Assembly (NCBI RefSeq): GCF_005250615.1
Contig: NZ_SULM01000004.1
Coordinates: forward strand, 1-64,000
Source: Pseudomonas rhizoryzae
GTDB lineage: Bacteria; Pseudomonadota; Gammaproteobacteria; Pseudomonadales; Pseudomonadaceae
Direction: 5' to 3'
DNA: 64,000 nt
Shown: positions 17,378 to 26,376 of the stretch, one piece after another
How positions within the stretch are numbered: position 1 is the stretch's first letter
Layout of the letters: every line of letters starts with the position of its first letter
Notes under the pieces: generated by a model
Database searches by the model: none
Told to the model about the DNA's origin: nothing
What the model saw: the letters and a program-made list of their open reading frames with translations, nothing else
Program-made: the position numbers and the translations under genes

Positions 17378-19093
17378 CTAGTCCAGATCCCGTTTGGCGC
17401 GCTGATGACGATAGGCGAATTGGGCGCGGCTCAGGCCCAGCAGCCGCGCCGCAGCGGCGACGTTGCCGCGGCTGAGTGCCAGGGCTTCGTCCAGCAGCTC
17501 GGCTTCCAGCGTTCCCAGGTGCAAAGGGCGCTCGACGTCCACGCCCAGGCGTTCCAGCCAGCCTGCCGCCTCCGGCTCCACCACATCGATCGGTAGCGGT
17601 TCGCCACGAAACAGGTGGGGCAGGTCGATGAGTTCGCCGGGGTCGCTGGCGATCACCCCGCGCTCCACCAGATTCTGCAATTCGCGCACGTTACCGGGGA
17701 AGTCGTAGCGCAGCAGCGCCTTGAGGGCGCGCATGGTCAGGCCCACCGGCGGCCGGTCGTAGGCCGCGCAGAAGCGCCGCAGGAACAGGTCCACCAGCAG
17801 CGGGACGTCGTCACGGCGATCACGCAGCGGCGGGATGCCGATGGGGTAGACGTTGAGGCGATAGAAGAGGTCTTCGCGAAAGTCACCGCGGCGTACCGCC
17901 TCGCGCAGGTCCAGGTTGGTGGCGGCGATCACCCGCACGTCCACCTTGAGGGTGCGGCTACCGCCGACCCGCTCGATCTCACGCTCTTGCAGGGCGCGCA
18001 GCAGCTTGCCCTGGCCGGGCAGGCTCAGGCAGGCGATCTCGTCGAGGAACAGGGTGCCGCCCTGGGCCCGTTCGAAGCGTCCGGCACGGGACTGATTGGC
18101 ACCGGTGAAGGCGCCGCGCTCCACGCCGAACAGTTCGGCCTCGATGAGGTTTTCGGGGATGGCCGCGCAGTTCAGCGCAACGAAGGGGCCGTCGGCACGC
18201 TGGCTCAGGCGGTGCAGATGGCTGGCGAACAACTCCTTGCCCACCCCGGATTCGCCGGTGAGCAGCACCGTGGCCGGCGTGGGCGCGACCCGTTGCAGCG
18301 CCTGGAAGGCGCTGTTGAAGGCGGCCGAGGCGCCCACCAGCGGTTGCTGGCCCTCGGTGGCCGGGGGCAGGGGCGCGGGTAGGCGTTCCCTGAGGCTGGC
18401 TTGGGGAGTGCTGTCACCGGCGGTATTGAGATAGCGCAGGTCCTCCGCCACGTCGGGCCAGCGCTCGGCGTTGCGGCCTTCGACCCGACACACGCCATGG
18501 CCCATGGCGCGGCATTCCACCTCGCGAAAGATCACCAGGCGGCCGAACAGGCTGCTGACGTAGCCGATGGCATAGCCGGTTTCCATCCAGCAGGCGGGAT
18601 CGCTGCCCTGGCCATGGGCGATCTGGTGCTCGTCGCATTCGGCGGAATGGTGCCAGAGGAATTCGCCGCCGTAGCGACCCTGGTCGACATCGAATTCGAA
18701 ATGCAGCGGCTCGACCCGCACCAGGCCTTCCAGCCCATGCAGGCGGGTGCCGGCGGCGAAGATGGCCGCGGCATCGGCCTGCGGCCAGCGCTTGCGTACC
18801 AGCTCGGCATCGCGCACCCCGGAGAGATAGCCGACCCGGGTCAGGAGACCGCGGGCACGCTCCTGACCCAGGGCGCCGATCAGTTCGCGGCGCAGGGCGC
18901 CGAAGGAAGAGGCGTGCATCAGCAGCATGCGCTGGTCATGGAGCCAGATGCGCCCATCGCCGGGGGAGAAGAACAGGCACTCGGCCAGTTCCGCCTGGGT
19001 CGGGGTGGCACTGCCGTCCCAGGCCCGGCTGTCGCCACTGTGCCAACCCGGCGTGCCCTGTTGCAGATCGGTGAGAGACAGGCGCTCGGCCAT
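17378..19093 (-). CDS. Sigma-54-dependent activator with XylR_N and V4R sensor domains
   Basis: 571 aa NtrC-family activator in the XylR/DmpR/PoxR group. The N-terminal XylR_N and V4R sensor (about residues 20-230, including [20 protein letters not shown] and the Cys-containing [16 protein letters not shown]) binds an aromatic effector. The AAA+ domain has Walker A GESGVGKE and an intact GAFTGA loop for sigma-54 contact, followed by a Fis-type helix-turn-helix ([20 protein letters not shown]). I start at ATG 19093, with GGAG eight bases upstream. Divergent from the aldehyde dehydrogenase/calA operon, which has a -24/-12 promoter, so that operon is its likely target and an aromatic alcohol or aldehyde its likely inducer. 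Confidence 0.92.
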   Translation of the reverse strand: MAERLSLTDLQQGTPGWHSGDSRAWDGSATPTQAELAECLFFSPGDGRIWLHDQRMLLMHASSFGALRRELIGALGQERARGLLTRVGYLSGVRDAELVRKRWPQADAAAIFAAGTRLHGLEGLVRVEPLHFEFDVDQGRYGGEFLWHHSAECDEHQIAHGQGSDPACWMETGYAIGYVSSLFGRLVIFREVECRAMGHGVCRVEGRNAERWPDVAEDLRYLNTAGDSTPQASLRERLPAPLPPATEGQQPLVGASAAFNSAFQALQRVAPTPATVLLTGESGVGKELFASHLHRLSQRADGPFVALNCAAIPENLIEAELFGVERGAFTGANQSRAGRFERAQGGTLFLDEIACLSLPGQGKLLRALQEREIERVGGSRTLKVDVRVIAATNLDLREAVRRGDFREDLFYRLNVYPIGIPPLRDRRDDVPLLVDLFLRRFCAAYDRPPVGLTMRALKALLRYDFPGNVRELQNLVERGVIASDPGELIDLPHLFRGEPLPIDVVEPEAAGWLERLGVDVERPLHLGTLEAELLDEALALSRGNVAAAARLLGLSRAQFAYRHQRAKRDLD

Positions 19094-19110
19094 GGCACGA
19101 CTCCGCGAGG

Positions 19111-19151
19111 TGCGCAAATGCGCAATCGAGAAAATGGTTATACCTCATAAC
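19111..19151. promoter_or_regulatory. Candidate enhancer for the sigma-54 activator
   Basis: TGCGCAAATGCGCA (19111-19124) is a near-perfect palindrome, and GTTATACCTCATAAC (19137-19151) has perfect 5-bp arms. They are about 105-145 bases upstream of the -24/-12 promoter, the normal enhancer distance. Function inferred from position and symmetry. Confidence 0.4.
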
Positions 19152-19254
19152 TTTATCTTTTGAGCAGGGCTTTCGCGACGCGGGCGACCGGTGCTGCCCC
19201 GGTCTCGGCCCTAACTACCTGACCAGACAGGTCTTTCTCCACGTTGGCGCGCTT

Positions 19255-19270
19255 GGGCACAGGCCTTGCT
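19255..19270 (+). promoter_or_regulatory. Sigma-54 (-24/-12) promoter for aldehyde dehydrogenase operon
   Basis: GGGCAC-AGGCC-TTGCT matches the consensus TGGCAC-N5-TTGCW except for the first base. The predicted transcription start is near 19281, leaving a leader of about 35 bases before the ATG at 19316. A divergent sigma-54 activator gene supports it. Confidence 0.7.
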
Positions 19271-19295
19271 CCGCTGCTGTTGCCCTTGAGGCCCT

Positions 19296-19311
19296 ACAAC
19301 AATAAGGAGAA
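19296..19311 (+). promoter_or_regulatory. A-rich Crc/Hfq-type site before aldehyde dehydrogenase gene
   Basis: ACAACAATAAGGAGAA overlaps the ribosome site of the gene starting at 19316. Confidence 0.55.
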
Positions 19312-19315
19312 GGCT

Positions 19316-20788
19316 ATGAGCGAACACCCGACGCCCTTCCTGGATGACGCGCCCTGGCGCGAGCGAATCTTCGATGGCGAGTGGATCGCCGCCCAGGGCG
19401 GCATCCTGGAGGTCACCGAACCCGCTACCGGGCGGCTGTTGCATCGCACGGGACTGGCCAATGCCGCCGACATCGACCAGGCCTGCAGCAAGGCCGCCCA
19501 GGCGCAACCCGATTGGGCAGGGTGGACCGCGCGGCGGCGGGCGGCGCTGTTTCTCGCCGCCGCCGACCGGCTCGAACGGCACCGCGCCGAGCTGGCCCCG
19601 CTGATCGCTCGCGAGACTGGCGGCATCCTGCCCAAGGCCGAGCTGGAACTGCGCGAGGCCGGAGTCATCCTGCAGCAGGTCGCCGGCCAGCTGTTGCAGC
19701 CCCATGGCGTGGTCTTGCCCAGCGAACGTGGTGCCCTGTCCTATGCCCGCCGACTGCCCCATGGCGTGGTGGGCGTGATCTCACCCTTCAATTTCCCGCT
19801 GATCCTCTCGCTACGCGCCGTGGCGCCGGCGCTGGCCTGTGGCAATGCCGTGGTGCTCAAACCGGATCACCAGACGCCGGTAAGTGGCGGGGTGCTCATC
19901 GCCCGGCTGTTCGAAGCGGTCGGCCTGCCCCAGGGCGTGCTGCAACTGGTGCCGGGGCAGGCCGAGGCGGGCGCGGCCCTCTGCGCCCATCCCCAGGTGC
20001 GCATGATCGCCTTCACCGGGTCGACCCAGGCTGGGCGCCAGGTGGCCGAAACCGCCGGGCGGCATTTGAAGAAGGTGGCCTTGGAACTGGGCGGCAAGAA
20101 TCCGCTGATCGTGCTGGACGACGCCGATCTCGACCGCGCGGTGGGCTGCGCCGCCTGGGGCAGCTTCCTGCACCAAGGCCAGATCTGCATGGCCACCGGG
20201 CTGATCCTGGTCCAGCAGGAGATCGCCGCGGCCTTCACCGAGCGCCTGGCGCTCCGCGCCGCGGGCCTGCGGGTGGGCGATCCGCTCAGCCCCGGTACCC
20301 AACTCGGTCCGCTGATCAACGCCCGGCAATTGCAGCGCGTGCAGGCCATCGTCGCGGACAGCCTGGCCGCTGGTGCCCGGCTGGAGCAGGGCGGTAGCCA
20401 TGAAGGCCTGTTCTATGCCCCGACCGTGCTGAGCGGCGTACGCCCCGGCATGCGCGCCTTCGATGAAGAGATCTTCGGGCCGGTGGCCAGCGTGGTCACC
20501 TTCACCGACGAGGCCGAAGCCATCGCCCTGGCCAACCGCACCCCCTACGGCCTGACCGCCGGGGTGCTCTCCGGTTCCCTGGCTCGCGCCCGCGCCCTGG
20601 GTGAGCGGCTGAACTGCGGGATGCTGCACCTCAACGACCAGACGGTGAACGACGAGGTGGTCAACCCCTTCGGCGGCCGCGGCCAGTCCGGCAATGGCGG
20701 CAGCGTCGGCGGCCTGTGCAACTGGGACGACTACAGCCAGTGGCAGTGGGTGACGGAGCACGAGGAGCCGCCGCGCTATCCCTTCTAG
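19316..20788 (+). CDS. Aromatic (benzaldehyde-type) aldehyde dehydrogenase
   Basis: 490 aa NAD(P)-dependent ALDH. Motifs are GVISPFNFPLILSL, FTGSTQAGRQVAE, the catalytic Glu in LELGGKNPLIVLDDADLD, the nucleophilic Cys in HQGQICMATG, and EEIFGPVASV. It resembles benzaldehyde/vanillin dehydrogenases more than CalB-type coniferyl aldehyde dehydrogenases and would oxidise an aromatic aldehyde to the acid. I start it at ATG 19316 after AAGGAGAA; the earlier in-frame ATG at 19244 precedes the predicted transcription start. First gene of the operon with calA and an outer-membrane protein. Confidence 0.85.
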   Translation: MSEHPTPFLDDAPWRERIFDGEWIAAQGGILEVTEPATGRLLHRTGLANAADIDQACSKAAQAQPDWAGWTARRRAALFLAAADRLERHRAELAPLIARETGGILPKAELELREAGVILQQVAGQLLQPHGVVLPSERGALSYARRLPHGVVGVISPFNFPLILSLRAVAPALACGNAVVLKPDHQTPVSGGVLIARLFEAVGLPQGVLQLVPGQAEAGAALCAHPQVRMIAFTGSTQAGRQVAETAGRHLKKVALELGGKNPLIVLDDADLDRAVGCAAWGSFLHQGQICMATGLILVQQEIAAAFTERLALRAAGLRVGDPLSPGTQLGPLINARQLQRVQAIVADSLAAGARLEQGGSHEGLFYAPTVLSGVRPGMRAFDEEIFGPVASVVTFTDEAEAIALANRTPYGLTAGVLSGSLARARALGERLNCGMLHLNDQTVNDEVVNPFGGRGQSGNGGSVGGLCNWDDYSQWQWVTEHEEPPRYPF

Positions 20789-20804
20789 CCCGCTTCATTC
20801 CATC

Positions 20805-20823
20805 AATAACAACAAGAGGAAAA
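20805..20823 (+). promoter_or_regulatory. A-rich Crc/Hfq-type site before calA
   Basis: AATAACAACAAGAGGAAAA lies just before the ATG at 20828 and includes the AGAGGA ribosome site. Confidence 0.55.
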
Positions 20824-20827
20824 TCCC

Positions 20828-21595
20828 ATGACTCTGAATGGCAAGACGCTGGTGATCACCGGTGTGGCCTCCGGTATCGGTGCCGAACTGGCGCGCCTGG
20901 CCCGTTTCCACGGCGCCCATGTGATCGGTGTCGACCGCAATCAGCCCCAGCTCAGTCTGGATGAATTCCACCAGGCCGACCTGGGCGACCCGGACAGCAT
21001 CGCCACCCTGGTCGACCGCCTACCGGAGCGCCTGCACGGCCTCTGCAACATCGCCGGGGTCCCAGGCACGGCGCCGGCGACGACGGTGGCGCGGGTCAAC
21101 TACCTCGGGCTGCGGCTGCTCAGCCAGCAACTGGTCGAGCGGCTGGGGCAGGGCGGCGCCATCGTCAACGTCGCCTCCATCCTTGGCGCCGAATGGCCGC
21201 AGCGCCTGGAGCAGCACCGCACGCTGGCGCGGATCGCCGACTTCGCCGAGGCCCAGGCCTGGCTGGCGGCGCACCCGGTGGAGCAGGCGACCTGCTACCA
21301 GTATTTCAAGGAGGCGCTGATCGTCTGGAGCTTCGTGCAATCCCAGACCTGGCTGCGCGAATTCGGCGTGCGGCTGAATTGCGTGGCACCGGGGCCGGTG
21401 TTCACCCCCATCCTCGGCGACTTCGTCAGCATGCTCGGCGAGGAGCGCGTCGCCCGCGACAGCCAGCGCATGCTGCGCCCCGCCTTGGCCGACGAGGTGG
21501 CCGAGGTGATCGCCTTCCTCTGCAGCGACGCCTCGCGCTGGATCAACGGCGCCAACCTGCCGGTGGATGGCGGCCTGGCCGCCAGTTACGTCTGA
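20828..21595 (+). CDS. calA: Coniferyl alcohol dehydrogenase (SDR family)
   Basis: 255 aa short-chain dehydrogenase that oxidises coniferyl alcohol, a lignin monomer, to coniferyl aldehyde. Blocks I recognise from Pseudomonas CalA are TGVASGIGAE (cofactor site), the variable-length GLCNIAGVPGTA, NYLGL, IVNVASILGAEWP, the YxxxK pair in CYQYFKEALIVW, CVAPGPVFTPIL and INGANLPVDGGLA. The YQYFKEALIVW block and overall length distinguish it from generic SDRs. It sits 39 bases after the aldehyde dehydrogenase gene, giving a two-step alcohol-to-acid route. Confidence 0.85.
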   Translation: MTLNGKTLVITGVASGIGAELARLARFHGAHVIGVDRNQPQLSLDEFHQADLGDPDSIATLVDRLPERLHGLCNIAGVPGTAPATTVARVNYLGLRLLSQQLVERLGQGGAIVNVASILGAEWPQRLEQHRTLARIADFAEAQAWLAAHPVEQATCYQYFKEALIVWSFVQSQTWLREFGVRLNCVAPGPVFTPILGDFVSMLGEERVARDSQRMLRPALADEVAEVIAFLCSDASRWINGANLPVDGGLAASYV

Positions 21596-21638
21596 CCCCG
21601 ATCGCCGCGCTGGTCTGGCGCGGCGATCACGTTCTCCC

Positions 21639-21652
21639 ACAACAAGAACAAT
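21639..21652 (+). promoter_or_regulatory. A-rich Crc/Hfq-type site before outer-membrane protein gene
   Basis: ACAACAAGAACAAT lies 14 bases before the ATG at 21667, slightly further away than at the other genes. Confidence 0.45.
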
Positions 21653-21666
21653 CCCAGGATGACGTC

Positions 21667-22611
21667 ATGCGCAAAGTCCTTAGCCTCGCTCTGCTGGCTG
21701 CCGCCAGTCTCTGTTCCACCCTGGCCCAGGCCTACGACCTGCCCGGTCTCAACCTCGGCTCCACCAGTTTCTACGATGGCGCCCCCGCGCCGGACGGCCC
21801 CGGCTGGTACCTGGCGGAATACCTGCTCTATGGCAAGACCAGTCGCTTCAACGACCAGGACGGCCGCAAGCTGCCGCTGCCCAAGCAGGACCTCACCACC
21901 TTCGCCCCGGTGACCCAACTGATCTATGTCGGCCAGCCGTTGGCCAATGGCGCCATGCCCGGTTTCACCGCCATCCTGCCCTGGCTGGCCAAGGCCGATG
22001 TCGACGACGGTCTCGGCGGCCGGGCGCTGAGTTCACGCCAAGGGGTGGGCGACCTGACCCTGGGCGCCTTCCTGCAATTGCCCACCAGCCTGCGGCCAGA
22101 CGGCGGGCCGCGCCTGGCCCAGCGTGTGGAGGTCGACATCCTGGCGCCCACCGGCCGCTACGACCGGGACCGGGCGATCAATCCGGGCAGCAACTTCTGG
22201 TCGTTCAATCCCTACTATGCGGCGACCTATTGGCTGACCCCCCAGTGGTCGCTATCGGGGCGTTTCTACTATCTGTGGAATGGCAAGAACGACCAGCCGC
22301 TACGCAGCTTCGGCGATGTCTCCGACACCCAGGCCGGCCAGGCGCTGCATGCCAACCTGACCACCCAGTACGCCCTGAACGACCGCCTCAGCCTCGGCCT
22401 GAACGGCTATTGGCTCAGGCAGATCACCGATACCCAGGTGGATGGGCATGACGTCAGTGGCCGCCGCGAGAGGGTCTGGGCCTGGGGGCCGGGCCTCACC
22501 TACGCCTTCTCCAAGCAGAACCTGGTCACCTTCAACAGCTACTTCGAGCAGGACGCCGAAAACCGCACCGAGGGACGCAAGTTCGTCATTAACTTCTTGC
22601 ATAAGCTGTAA
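21667..22611 (+). CDS. SphA/phenol-degradation-type outer-membrane protein
   Basis: 314 aa with a signal peptide ending near AQA (about residue 21). Alternating hydrophobic/polar strands and the aromatic-rich C-terminus (FVINFLHKL) indicate an outer-membrane beta-barrel. It resembles the putative MetA-pathway-of-phenol-degradation family (blocks QLIYVG, GDLTLGAFLQLP, LAPTGRYDRDRAINPGSNFW and WSLSGRFYYLWNGKN), commonly found in aromatic catabolic operons. Likely role: uptake of the hydrophobic aromatic substrate. The start at 21667 gives the signal peptide; the long reading frame upstream is out of context inside calA. Confidence 0.82.
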   Translation: MRKVLSLALLAAASLCSTLAQAYDLPGLNLGSTSFYDGAPAPDGPGWYLAEYLLYGKTSRFNDQDGRKLPLPKQDLTTFAPVTQLIYVGQPLANGAMPGFTAILPWLAKADVDDGLGGRALSSRQGVGDLTLGAFLQLPTSLRPDGGPRLAQRVEVDILAPTGRYDRDRAINPGSNFWSFNPYYAATYWLTPQWSLSGRFYYLWNGKNDQPLRSFGDVSDTQAGQALHANLTTQYALNDRLSLGLNGYWLRQITDTQVDGHDVSGRRERVWAWGPGLTYAFSKQNLVTFNSYFEQDAENRTEGRKFVINFLHKL

Positions 22612-22637
22612 CGACGGCAGACCCGGTCGACCAAGTC

Positions 22638-23123
22638 TCAGCGGTCGATCGGGATACCCGGGCTCGGCGGCGGGGGCGGGGGTTGCATGGCCTGCGGATG
22701 GGGCACCATGTGCCAGGTCTCGTGGCGCGGCCGTTCGATGTACACCGGGTAGGGCTGGTAGATCACCCTGGGCCCCTGCGTCGTTATCCCTTGATGGTGC
22801 GAAGTCGAGTAGGCAGAAGAGGAGGAGGAGGAAGATGACCCGCCAACGATGGTGATGCCGTCGGCCGGACGGGGCGCTGGGGGAATGATGATGATGTTCT
22901 GCTGCTGGGGTGCCACGGCTGCCGGTGGCGGATTGGGCGCAGGCGTTGCCGGGGTGAAGCCGTTGGCAGAGGATTGCAGCGGAATGACGGTGACCTGGCT
23001 ACCCGCGGGACAGGCACCCAGGGTGTAGGTGGTCTGGCCCTGGGCGTCCACGCACTTGAAGACGTCCTGGGCCATGGCGGTCCCGGTGGTGACGAGCAGT
23101 AGACAACACAGCAGGGACCGCAT
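22638..23123 (-). CDS. DUF4124-domain secreted/periplasmic protein
   Basis: 161 aa. The signal peptide (MRSLLCCLLLVTTGTAMAQ) is followed by a DUF4124 domain (VFKCVDAQGQTTYTLGACPA). Then comes a low-complexity tail rich in Pro, Gln and Ser, with a run of eight serines and a proline-rich C-terminus. DUF4124 proteins are envelope proteins of unknown function. I choose ATG 23123 because GGAG is 10 bases upstream and the signal peptide starts there. Confidence 0.72.
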   Translation of the reverse strand: MRSLLCCLLLVTTGTAMAQDVFKCVDAQGQTTYTLGACPAGSQVTVIPLQSSANGFTPATPAPNPPPAAVAPQQQNIIIIPPAPRPADGITIVGGSSSSSSSSAYSTSHHQGITTQGPRVIYQPYPVYIERPRHETWHMVPHPQAMQPPPPPPSPGIPIDR

Positions 23124-23314
23124 GGCAGGGTGACTCCAGCGCATTGTTCGCGTGATTGCAGCATACAAGAGCCGTGGTTCCATTCCCAAGGTCCGGCCTT
23201 TTCTGACTGGATAGAATAGCTACCGCTCAGCAAAAAGGCGGGCTGTAAAGACTGGGCCTCGCCTTGAGGGAAGCGTATAACACCCGGATACATTTACTTT
23301 CGGGATCGCGACAC

Positions 23315-24214
23315 GTGAAGTGGCTCGTACTGGCACTGTTTTTTCTGTGTGTTCTCTATGTGCATTTCCGCGGTCGGGTGCGCCATCGTTTCCTGCGCCA
23401 GCTCAGTGATCATTCGACCTTCCTGGCGCCGCTCAATACCTTCATGTTCCTCACCTCGCGGGTGCCCAACGCGCCCTATCACGAGGTCGAGCGCTTTCCT
23501 GAGCTGCAGGTGCTGCAGGACAATTGGCAGCTCATCCGTGACGAAGCCCTGAATCTGCTGCGCGCCGGCCAGATCAAGAAATCCGCCGAGCACAACGACG
23601 CTGGCTTCAACTCCTTCTTCAAGAGCGGCTGGAAGCGCTTCTATCTGAAGTGGTACGGCGACAGCCATCCCTCCGCCATGCAGCTCTGCCCGCGTACCAC
23701 CGAATTGCTCAAGGGCATCGGCACGGTCAAGGCGGCCATGTTCGCCGAGCTGCCGCCTGGTTCGCGCCTGGTCCGGCATCGTGATCCCTATGGCGGTTCG
23801 TTGCGCTACCACCTGGGCCTGGTCACCCCCAACGATCCGCGCTGCTTCATCGAGGTGGACGGCCAGCGCTATCACTGGCGGGATGGCCAGGCGGTGGTGT
23901 TCGACGAAACCTTCATCCACTACGCCGAGAACACCACCGACCAGGATCGCATCATCCTGTTCTGCGACGTCGAGCGGCCCTTGCGTTATCGCTGGGCCGG
24001 CGCCTTCAACCGCTGGGTCAGCGGTACCCTGCTGGCCTCGGCTGCCTCGCCCAATGACGCTGGCGACAAAACCGGCGGGCTCAATCGCGCCTTCAAGTAT
24101 CTCTATCGCATCCGCCAGCGTGGCAAGGCGCTGAAGAAGCGCAATCGCTTCCGCTACTACCTCGAACAATGGCTGCTGCTGGCGGTACTGGTCGGCGTGA
24201 TCATCTGGATCTGA
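23315..24214 (+). CDS. lpxO: Lipid A 2-hydroxylase LpxO (aspartyl/asparaginyl beta-hydroxylase family)
   Basis: 299 aa Fe(II)/2-oxoglutarate dioxygenase that hydroxylates lipid A secondary acyl chains at C-2. It has an N-terminal membrane anchor (WLVLALFFLCVLYVHFRG), the iron site HxD in VRHRDPYGGSLRYHLGL, a distal His in FIHYAENTTD, and a second membrane helix at the C-terminus. A GTG start at 23315 matches the expected N-terminus of Pseudomonas LpxO; the upstream TTG at 23264 would add 17 residues and lacks support. Stand-alone gene. Confidence 0.85.
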   Translation: MKWLVLALFFLCVLYVHFRGRVRHRFLRQLSDHSTFLAPLNTFMFLTSRVPNAPYHEVERFPELQVLQDNWQLIRDEALNLLRAGQIKKSAEHNDAGFNSFFKSGWKRFYLKWYGDSHPSAMQLCPRTTELLKGIGTVKAAMFAELPPGSRLVRHRDPYGGSLRYHLGLVTPNDPRCFIEVDGQRYHWRDGQAVVFDETFIHYAENTTDQDRIILFCDVERPLRYRWAGAFNRWVSGTLLASAASPNDAGDKTGGLNRAFKYLYRIRQRGKALKKRNRFRYYLEQWLLLAVLVGVIIWI

Positions 24215-24284
24215 ACGGACGACGCTCGTCAGTCGACTTTGAAGTTCGACTTGACCCCAGCCGGGATCACCGCCAATACTAATA

Positions 24285-24300
24285 CTGTATAAATATACAG
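24285..24300 (+). promoter_or_regulatory. LexA (SOS) box upstream of imuA
   Basis: CTGTATAAATATACAG is a near-perfect LexA operator (CTGT-N8-ACAG) 45 bases before the imuA start, placing the mutagenesis operon under SOS control. Confidence 0.92.
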
Positions 24301-24309
24301 ATTAGGGCG

Positions 24310-24348
24310 ATGGCCATGGACAACATCCTTGCGAGTTCGGCGGCATGA
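24310..24348 (+). CDS. Possible 12-codon leader peptide overlapping imuA start
   Basis: ATG at 24310 opens the reading frame MAMDNILASSAA. Its TGA (24346-24348) overlaps the imuA ATG as ATGA. A TAGGGCG sequence precedes it, whereas imuA itself has no clear ribosome site, so translation of imuA may depend on the leader. Too short to be judged on coding statistics. Confidence 0.35.
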   Translation: MAMDNILASSAA

Positions 24349-24959
24349 GCGGCGGCGCCAGTCTGGCTCGGCTGTTCGAGGAGCGGCGCCTCTGGAAGGG
24401 GCAGACCAGCCCCGAGGCCCGACGTAGCCGGCAGCCCACGGGCGTCGCGGCGCTCGATGCCCATCTGCCTGGCGGCGGGTGGCCGGAAGCGGCCCTGACC
24501 GAATTGCTGCTGGCGGGGCCCGGCCACGGTGAACTACGGCTGCTCTGGCCGACGCTGGCCCGGCTGAGCCAGGCCGCCGAGCGCATCGCCCTGATCGCTC
24601 CGCCGCTATTGCCCTATCCACTGGCCTGGCAGGCTGCCGGGGTGGCGCTGGAAGCCCTGGTGGTGATCCGCGCCCAGGGCGCCGAGGTGCTCTGGGCGGC
24701 CGAGCAATGCCTGAGGTCTGGCTGCTTCGGCGCGGTGCTCTGCTGGCCCGAGCGGGCCGACGATCGCCAATTGCGGCGCCTGCAGGTCGCCGCCGAGAGC
24801 GGTCGTACCCTGGCCTTCGCCCTGCGGCCAGCCGCGGCCCTGGACAATCCCTCACCGGCGGCCTTGCGCCTGGAACTCAAGGCGCCCCTCGAACGGGTGC
24901 ACATCCGCAAGTGTCGGGGCGGTCAACCCGACCTCCTCAGTCTGGCCGGCGGCGTTTGA
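24345..24959 (+). CDS. imuA: ImuA, SOS mutagenesis cassette RecA-like protein
   Basis: 204 aa. It is a divergent RecA/SulA-like protein required with ImuB and DnaE2 for damage-induced mutagenesis. Typical blocks are LWKGQ near residue 18, the degenerate P-loop region GVAALDAHLPGGGWPEAALTEL, RIALIAPPLLPYP, and the basic C-terminus RVHIRKCRGGQPDLLSL. First gene after the LexA box; imuB starts 7 bases after its stop. The lexA2 gene that precedes imuA in many pseudomonads is absent here. Confidence 0.88.
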   Translation: MSGGASLARLFEERRLWKGQTSPEARRSRQPTGVAALDAHLPGGGWPEAALTELLLAGPGHGELRLLWPTLARLSQAAERIALIAPPLLPYPLAWQAAGVALEALVVIRAQGAEVLWAAEQCLRSGCFGAVLCWPERADDRQLRRLQVAAESGRTLAFALRPAAALDNPSPAALRLELKAPLERVHIRKCRGGQPDLLSLAGGV

Positions 24960-24966
24960 GCGGGCC

Positions 24967-26376
24967 ATGCGCTGGGCCTGCATCCTCTTTCCGCAACTGG
25001 CGCTGGATGCCGTCTTGCGGCGCCATCCGGAGCCGGAGCGACCCCTGGTGCTGCTTGCCGGGCCGCCGCAGCGACGGGTGTTGCAGGCGGTCAATCCAGC
25101 CGCGCGAGCCCTGGGGCTGCGTCCTGGCCTGACGCTTGCCGCCGCCCAGGCCCTGAGTCGCGACTTCGAACAGCAGGAACACGATCCTGCCCTCATCGAG
25201 GCCGCCGAGGCGCTGCTGGCGGCCTGGGGCTACGGCTTCAGTTCCCAGGTCAGTCGCCACTATCCCCGGGCGCTGCTGCTGGAGGTGCAGTCCAGCCTGC
25301 CGCTGCTGGGGCCCTGGCCGCGCCTCGAGCGACGCCTGCGCGACGAACTCCAGGCGTTGGGCTTTCGCCATCGCCTGGCCCTGGCGCCCAATCCGATCGC
25401 GGCGCGGATGCTGACCAACGTCGCCGATGGCCTGGTCGCCTCCCTCGAAGACCTGCCGCAGCTGCTCGCCCGGCTGCCCGTGGACCGTGCAGGCTTCGCT
25501 CCACAACAGGCCCAGGCCCTGGCACGCATGGGCATCCGGCGGTTGGAGCAACTACTGGCCTTGCCCAGGGCCGCCCTGGCGCGGCGCTTCACCCCGGAGT
25601 TGCTGCAGCAGCTGGATCTGTTGCGCGGCAGCCGCAACCTGGCGCTGGAGTTCTACCGGCCGCCGGATCGCTTCGTCACGCGGGTGGAGCTCAACTTCGA
25701 GGTGGAATCGCACCAGGCCCTGCTGTTTCCCTTGCGCCGTCTCACCGCCGACCTGGCCGTCTGGCTGGCCAGTCGCGACCGGGGCGTGCAGCGTTTCCTG
25801 CTCTGGTTGGAGCACCGCCAGGGCCCGGCTACCGCGCTCACAATAGGGCTGCTGGCCCCCGAGCGCGATGCCGCCTTGCTGTTCGAATTCGCCCGTGGCC
25901 GACTCGAACAGTTGCAGGTGGTGGCTCCGGTCCTGGCGCTGCGCCTGGAAAGCGAAGAGTTGCCGCTGTTCGTACCCGAACGCCATGGCCTGTTCGACGA
26001 GCGTCCGGCTCAGGCCGTGGGCTGGGAGGTGCTGCGCGAGCGTCTACGCGCGCGCCTGGGCGAGGAGGCGGTGCTCGGTCTCGGCATCCAGGCCGATCAT
26101 CGCCCCGAACGGGCCCTGGTCTGGCGGCACGAGCGACGGCTGGAGACCAGGCTGCCCGCGGTCCGTCCGGGCTGGCTGCTGAGCGAACCGCGTCCGCTCG
26201 ACGGCCAGCCGCGCCGCATCCTCGCCGGACCCGAGCGTATCGAAAGCGGCTGGTGGGATGGCGGTGATCAGCGGCGTGACTACTATCGCATCGAGGTGGC
26301 CGACGGGCGCCAGGCCTGGGCCTTCCGCCACTATGGTGAAGAGGCGCCCTGGTGGGTCCAGGGCTGGTTCGCATGA
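24967..26376 (+). CDS. imuB: ImuB, Y-family polymerase-like accessory protein
   Basis: 469 aa. It is related to DinB/UmuC polymerases but lacks the catalytic acidic triad at the usual positions; the N-terminus [18 protein letters not shown] replaces the active polymerase motif. Known ImuB proteins are a non-catalytic hub binding DnaE2, ImuA and the sliding clamp. A clamp-binding-like ELPLF occurs near residue 336. Its stop overlaps the dnaE2 start (ATGA), indicating translational coupling. Confidence 0.9.
   Translation: MRWACILFPQLALDAVLRRHPEPERPLVLLAGPPQRRVLQAVNPAARALGLRPGLTLAAAQALSRDFEQQEHDPALIEAAEALLAAWGYGFSSQVSRHYPRALLLEVQSSLPLLGPWPRLERRLRDELQALGFRHRLALAPNPIAARMLTNVADGLVASLEDLPQLLARLPVDRAGFAPQQAQALARMGIRRLEQLLALPRAALARRFTPELLQQLDLLRGSRNLALEFYRPPDRFVTRVELNFEVESHQALLFPLRRLTADLAVWLASRDRGVQRFLLWLEHRQGPATALTIGLLAPERDAALLFEFARGRLEQLQVVAPVLALRLESEELPLFVPERHGLFDERPAQAVGWEVLRERLRARLGEEAVLGLGIQADHRPERALVWRHERRLETRLPAVRPGWLLSEPRPLDGQPRRILAGPERIESGWWDGGDQRRDYYRIEVADGRQAWAFRHYGEEAPWWVQGWFA

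Noticed and set aside
24210-24344. Remnant of lexA2 before imuA
   Set aside because: Only about 130 bases separate lpxO and imuA, and no LexA-like translation is present in any frame.
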